DNA of 9,626 nucleotides from positions 1 to 9,626 of the forward strand of contig JBELMB010000193.1 in the NCBI GenBank assembly GCA_042088665.1, read 5' to 3'. The position numbers and the translations under genes were made by a program. Below are positions 6,840 through 9,626 of the stretch, piece by piece. How positions within the stretch are numbered: the first letter of the stretch is position 1; every line of letters starts with the position of its first letter. The notes beneath the pieces were generated by a model. That model did no database searches, was not told the DNA's origin, and saw nothing but the letters and a program-made list of their open reading frames with translations. Source of the stretch: JBELMB01 sp042088665. Lineage in GTDB: Bacteria > Pseudomonadota > Alphaproteobacteria > Rhodobacterales > Rhodobacteraceae.

Positions 6840-7079
6840 TTGATCAAATTCCACCTGCACGTCGGCTCCCCCAATCCACGCAGGGTTGCCTTGGCGCTCA
6901 AAGACCTCGGGCTCGATCACCAGATCGAACCCGTCAACATCTTCACGCGCCAACAGCATGAGGATGCGTTTTGCGCCGTGAACCCCAATGGCAAGGTGCC
7001 AGCGATCGAGGACCGCGGCGAAATGCTGTCTTGGTTGATGTTCGTGGCGATCAGGCTGGGGCCTCAAAGCGGTCAGTCG
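6840..7079 (+). pseudogene. Glutathione S-transferase remnant with internal deletion
   Basis: Residues 1-58 read as the thioredoxin-fold N-terminal domain of a YfcG/YghU-like GST: FHLHVGSPNPRRVALALKDLG, then VNPNGKVPAIED. A normal GST would continue with about 25-35 residues including the DSNAILLYLAEKTG block that binds the glutathione gamma-glutamyl group. Here the frame jumps directly at about 7011-7022 to RGEMLSWLMFVA, which is the first helix of the C-terminal domain, then LGPQSGQS, after which similarity stops at about 7079. The rest of the C-terminal domain is gone, although the frame happens to stay open to 7175. The only start in the right place is TTG 6840, with no Shine-Dalgarno site, and the gene lies 45 bases after the membrane-protein stop. 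It would not fold or bind glutathione. Confidence 0.8.
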
Positions 7080-7454
7080 ATCAACGTCAAGACCGCTCGC
7101 TGGCGCGGCAGAGGGGGCAAGCCTGCTGTCAATGACACCGCAGCGCCTGCGGTGCTGCCGTCGAACGTCAGCTGAGGCGGCGGCCTCGCATGGCTTCGCC
7201 CCGCAAGGCGGACACAGCAGTTGCTTCGGGCGGGGGGCACCCTGCGATCGCCGGAGTGCGACATGCCTCGGCCCCGGGTCGCGGCTGCTTGCTGTCACGC
7301 GCGGCTGCTGTCCTAGGCGAACTTGGCCTTTGCCATCCCCCGATATCAGAAGGGATTTACAGGCCATTGATTGTGATGGCGATTTTGTTGGGCACGGGCT
7401 GATTTTTAGAAGTAGCGTCCGCGCGACTGTCAAATTGGTTCCGAGGAAAACCCC
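7080..7454. other. 375-base region without a recognisable gene, leader of the secreted protein
   Basis: The left half is GC-rich and gives open frames with no motif; it probably contains eroded sequence from the GST locus. It includes a perfect 8-bp hairpin, CACCGCAG (7136-7143) with CTGCGGTG (7147-7154), loop CGC. From about 7340 to 7454 the composition becomes visibly richer in A and T, as expected for a promoter. The best sigma-70-like pair is TTGTTG (7385-7390) and TAGAAG (7407-7412) with a 16-base spacer, but it matches the consensus poorly. Confidence 0.5.
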
Positions 7455-7955
7455 ATGTCATATCTGCGCCGGATGGCTTGCACTGTTGCACTCAGCTTTG
7501 GACTGGCGTCTGCCAGCTTTGCCCAGGGACTGGATTTCTGGGGCACCGCGGGTGGCTGGGACATCTTGGTCGATCCTTCGCTCGGCTATGGCTGCCTGAT
7601 CCAGGCGGAATACGAGGACGACATCACCGTCCGCATCGGTCTGGACCGCAATGAGGGCAATGGTTACGTCACGGTCTTCAACTACAACTGGGGTTATCTC
7701 GATGAAGGCGCGGTTTACCCGGTCTTTATCGAACTCGACGGTGAAGATTACCGGGGCGAGGCTTACGGTATCTATCTGAATGACGTCCCCGGCGCAGATA
7801 TCATTTTCGACAACCCGGATTTCCTTTGGGACATTGCCGCAAAATACACCATGACTGTGTATAATTCGGACGGCGAATACGTTATGGCCATTGATCTTGG
7901 CGGCACAATGGTTGGTCTGGACGGTGTGCTGGATTGCCAGGACGAGATGGGATAA
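7455..7955 (+). CDS. Small secreted acidic protein of unknown function
   Basis: 166-residue protein with a clear signal peptide: basic YLRR start, hydrophobic core about 7-19, cut expected after SFA (residue 23), giving a mature periplasmic or secreted protein starting with Gln. The mature part is acidic and rich in Gly, Tyr, Trp and Asp. It has two cysteines, C47 in GYGCLIQ and C161 five residues before the end, which could form a disulfide closing the domain. The pattern GGWDILVDPSLGYGC followed by VRIGLDR and YPVFIELDGE resembles small all-beta proteins I associate with roseobacters, where no function is known. C9 is not in a lipobox, so it is not a lipoprotein. The start is ATG 7455, with GAGGA at 7443-7447. 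Unlike its neighbours it shows no damage. Its own promoter probably lies in the AT-richer leader, and a hairpin follows. Confidence 0.85.
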   Translation: MSYLRRMACTVALSFGLASASFAQGLDFWGTAGGWDILVDPSLGYGCLIQAEYEDDITVRIGLDRNEGNGYVTVFNYNWGYLDEGAVYPVFIELDGEDYRGEAYGIYLNDVPGADIIFDNPDFLWDIAAKYTMTVYNSDGEYVMAIDLGGTMVGLDGVLDCQDEMG

Positions 7956-7963
7956 CGCCCCGG

Positions 7964-8003
7964 CCAAATGGTCGCTTTTGACGGGCCGGGTCAAACCATT
8001 TGG
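7964..8003 (+). terminator. Long two-part hairpin after the secreted-protein gene
   Basis: CCAAATGG (7964-7971) pairs with CCATTTGG (7996-8003), and TTTGAC (7977-7982) with GTCAAA (7990-7995), leaving a 5-base bulge in the left arm and a 7-base loop of G and C. It starts 9 bases after the stop codon. The following bases are T-rich (TGTTCTG and TTTCTTGTCTT nearby) but not a clean T run. It is the best terminator candidate in the window. The GGGCCGGG of the loop could alternatively pair with CCCCGGCC just upstream. Confidence 0.6.
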
Positions 8004-8262
8004 TGTTCTGTCGGTTTCTTGTCTTATCGGTCTGGGCCATGAAAAGACATTGGCCTGGACTATCTGCCGGGATGATCAGTCCCCAACTCTTGGCATGCGC
8101 ATGTGGCGCCAACAGAATGCCCGGGTTGCGCTTTTGAACCGCTTTACCGGGTTTGGCGTACCGGTGACCGAACCCGCAGGATAAATCCGTTCGGGGCAAG
8201 GCGAAGCACGCCGTTCAACAAGTTTGTGCAACAAAGCCCTCTTCCGGCGCTCAGCCCGTGGA
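8004..8262. other. Gap between the secreted-protein hairpin and the rhamnose operon tail, no gene seen
   Basis: No frame on either strand gives a recognisable protein. It is the convergent end between a + strand gene and the - strand rhaK remnant. I see no clear terminator for the rha operon here, and no insertion sequence ends. Confidence 0.5.
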
Positions 8263-8997
8263 TCAGATCAACAGGCCGTCCATGCGCCGTATTTCAGCGG
8301 TCTTTTCTGCCCAAACATCGGCATATTCGTTCATCGGAGGCCGAAGTCGCTCTGCTGACGGTATTCTGACGGTGCTTGACCTGTTTTCCGGATGTGCTTT
8401 TCGCACCAGCAAGGCGGCGCCTTCGCTTGTGCCGGTCAGACTTTTTGATGCGCGAACGTCTGTTGCCATGTCCGCGGCCAGCACTTGAAAAGAGATGCGA
8501 TTGCTCGCGAAAGGCGCTTCGAGGACAATAGGTCCCTCGTGGCCGATGTTTTCGAGACAGCGCGCCGAGACAAGCGCGAGACAGAGCGTCACCGCTGCAC
8601 CACGCCTTGGAAGGGACCGGACCCCCGCTCGATGGCGGGAAGCAATGACCCTGTTGCGCAGCACGGACTCGAGTCCCTCTTCCGTTGCAACCGAACAGGT
8701 CTTGCCCGCAGCGAGATCATGTTCTCGCCCGCCCGTGAAGCACGCCGAAGGGCCGGGTTCTTCCATCGCGTTGACGCCGATGAGCACGTCGCGCGCGGGA
8801 TCCAACCAAAGCCTTGCCAATTCCGCCACCAGAAATGACCAGATGCCTTCGATGTCGAAATGCGGTCAAGGCGTCCCGGGCTGCGCGGTGTTGGGGCGGG
8901 TCATGATCGTGGCTTCGGACATATCGGCAAGGTTTACCAATACCACCTTGGCGTTGGTTTCGCCGATATCGATGACGGCGACGCGACCGGTTTTCAT
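8263..8997 (-). pseudogene. rhaK: rhaK, L-rhamnulose kinase-type FGGY kinase, broken by a stop codon and a large deletion
   Basis: The 245-codon frame starts at ATG 8997 (overlapping the rhaM stop by ATGA) and ends at TGA 8263. The start VAVIDIGETNAKVVLVNL is the ATP-binding first beta hairpin of FGGY sugar kinases, and RPNTAQPGTP is followed by an in-frame TGA at codon 44 (8868-8866), then PHFDIEGIWSFLVAELARL in the same frame. The family then needs about 200 more residues with the catalytic Asp; instead the frame moves straight to DPARDVLIGVNAMEEPGPSA and TGGREHDLAAG from the C-terminal half, then GPIVLEAPFASN and TGTSEGAALL from the C-terminal ATPase domain. Normal length is about 460 residues. 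Catalysis is impossible even if the TGA were read through. Family and operon position match RhaK of the rhizobial rhamnose system. Confidence 0.85.
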
Positions 8998-9308
8998 GGC
9001 ATGTGAAAGACGCATTCCAGACCCAACGCGAACGGTTGACTGTCGGGCGCTGTCTCCATGATGTCGGCCATTTGCGCCCACCATTTGTGCATGAGGTCTG
9101 TGGCGGGCAGGGCCTCCATGCCATGATCCTCTGTCCGCCAGAGCACGCCGAACAGTATGTTTTTCTACGGGTCGAGATGGTTGGAATAGTCCGAGACACC
9201 GGCCTTCAGGAGCAGCACAACAAGCTCGGGCCAGATCTCGTCGTGGCGACGGCGATACTCGGCCTACCACCCGGGGTTGAGCCGCATCTTGAAGGCGTGC
9301 TTCTCCAT
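8994..9308 (-). pseudogene. rhaM: rhaM (rhaU), L-rhamnose mutarotase, with two in-frame TAG codons
   Basis: RhaM interconverts alpha- and beta-L-rhamnose so that the pool is usable by uptake and isomerase. The frame from ATG 9308 to TGA 8994 is 104 residues, exactly the family length: MEKHAFKMRLNPG start, YRRRHDEIWPEL (catalytic-site His in RRHDEIWPEL), SDYSNHLD, ILFGVLWRTEDHGM, HKWWAQMADIMET and the terminal VFHMP. The frame carries TAG at codon 15 (9266-9264, after NPGW) and TAG at codon 48 (9167-9165, after HLDP). There are no frameshifts. The start overlaps the rhaQ stop (TGATG) and the end overlaps the rhaK start (ATGA), so the tight operon layout is preserved. As ordinary code this yields a 14-residue peptide, so it is called a pseudogene. 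Confidence 0.88.
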
Positions 9309-9626
9309 CAAAGGTCTCTCCATATGGCCCAAAGCCGCGGGAGCGCGATCGCCCCGATCAGCAGAGCTTCGATAGCGATCGACATCACGATCCCCGGCAC
9401 GTTCAGCAGACCAAGGCCAAAGGTCACCAGCCCCGTGACAAAGGTGGCGATAACGATGCCGGGAAATGTCCCCGATCCTCCGGGAATGTTCACTCTGCCC
9501 AGGACCACCATGGTGACCACTTCCAGTTCCCATCCAAAGCCAATCGAGGGCCGTGTCGACCCCAACCGCGAGGTCAGGCAGATCGCGGCCACTCCTGCGA
9601 TCAGTCTGGTCAGCAGGAACAGGATG
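9308..9626 (-). CDS. rhaQ: rhaQ, rhamnose ABC transporter permease, C-terminal part (N-terminus outside window)
   Basis: The last 105 residues of a sugar ABC transporter inner-membrane permease of the RbsC/AraH type (rhamnose importer RhaSTPQ), running off the right edge. Visible: a membrane segment (ILFLLTRLIAG..AAICLTSRLGS), then STRPSIGFGWELEVVTMVVLG, the GGSGT segment, two further membrane helices (IVIATFVTGLVTFGLGLLNVPG and IVMSIAIEALLIGAIALPRL) and a short cytoplasmic end IWRDL. The stop TGA (9310-9308) overlaps the rhaM ATG. No stop codons are seen in this part, but the motif that is normally LGGVSIxGG here reads LGRVNIPGG, changing a conserved glycine to arginine in the coupling region, which may already impair it. 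Symbol by analogy with rhizobial rhaSTPQUK. Confidence 0.85.
   Translation of the reverse strand, partial: ILFLLTRLIAGVAAICLTSRLGSTRPSIGFGWELEVVTMVVLGRVNIPGGSGTFPGIVIATFVTGLVTFGLGLLNVPGIVMSIAIEALLIGAIALPRLWAIWRDL

Noticed and set aside
7136..7154. Perfect 8-bp hairpin with CGC loop
   Set aside because: There is no T run and no intact gene upstream for it to terminate; in GC-rich DNA such a stem can arise by chance.
6321..7433. 370-codon minus-strand frame covering the membrane protein and GST remnant
   Set aside because: It runs antisense to two recognised genes, is Arg/Gln/His-rich and shows no domain.
8004..8262. Possible insertion sequence scar between the secreted protein and rhaK
   Set aside because: I could find no terminal inverted repeats, target duplications or transposase motifs.
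1..9626. CRISPR array, tRNA or rRNA genes, phage or transposase genes
   Set aside because: No regularly spaced repeats, cloverleaf signatures or mobile-element proteins were seen on reading both strands.

Overview
The window is GC-rich and densely coding, with short leaders, ATGA gene overlaps and purine-rich Shine-Dalgarno sites. The protein types (a HisN-like phosphatase, a rhizobial-order rhaQ-rhaM-rhaK tail, a small secreted protein of a kind I associate with roseobacters) fit an alphaproteobacterium, most likely Rhodobacteraceae. This placement is inference; there is no rRNA or other marker here.

Left part (1-2846, + strand). The 3' end of a HisN-like/inositol-monophosphatase-family phosphatase comes first. 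After a 243-base gap there is a two-gene operon of PLP enzymes: a fold-type I aminotransferase (721-1887) and a threonine-dehydratase-like fold-type II enzyme (1884-2846), overlapping by ATGA. They probably act on the same amino acid route, but the substrate cannot be read from sequence.

Middle part (2847-6794, + strand). A 504-base gap holding a hairpin at the 3' end of the previous operon and a perfect dyad is followed by a compact redox set: an NADPH-dependent FMN-reductase-type flavoprotein (3351-3920), an AIFM2/FSP1-like FAD-dependent oxidoreductase (3917-5014, ATGA overlap), an exported alpha/beta hydrolase with an Asp nucleophile as in epoxide hydrolases and dehalogenases (5043-6170), and, after a 189-base leader with its own dyad, a four-helix membrane protein of unknown function (6360-6794). 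Together they suggest quinone or electrophile handling at the membrane and in the periplasm. This is the best candidate for an undescribed functional module.

Right part (6795-9626). This is a decaying region. It holds a glutathione S-transferase remnant with an internal deletion (6840-7079), a GC-rich stretch without a gene, an intact small secreted protein (7455-7955, +) followed by a strong hairpin, and on the minus strand the tail of an L-rhamnose catabolic operon: rhaQ (permease, cut by the window edge), rhaM/rhaU (mutarotase, full length but with two in-frame TAG codons) and rhaK (kinase with an in-frame TGA and about 200 residues deleted). The rhamnose locus is almost certainly inactive at its 3' end.
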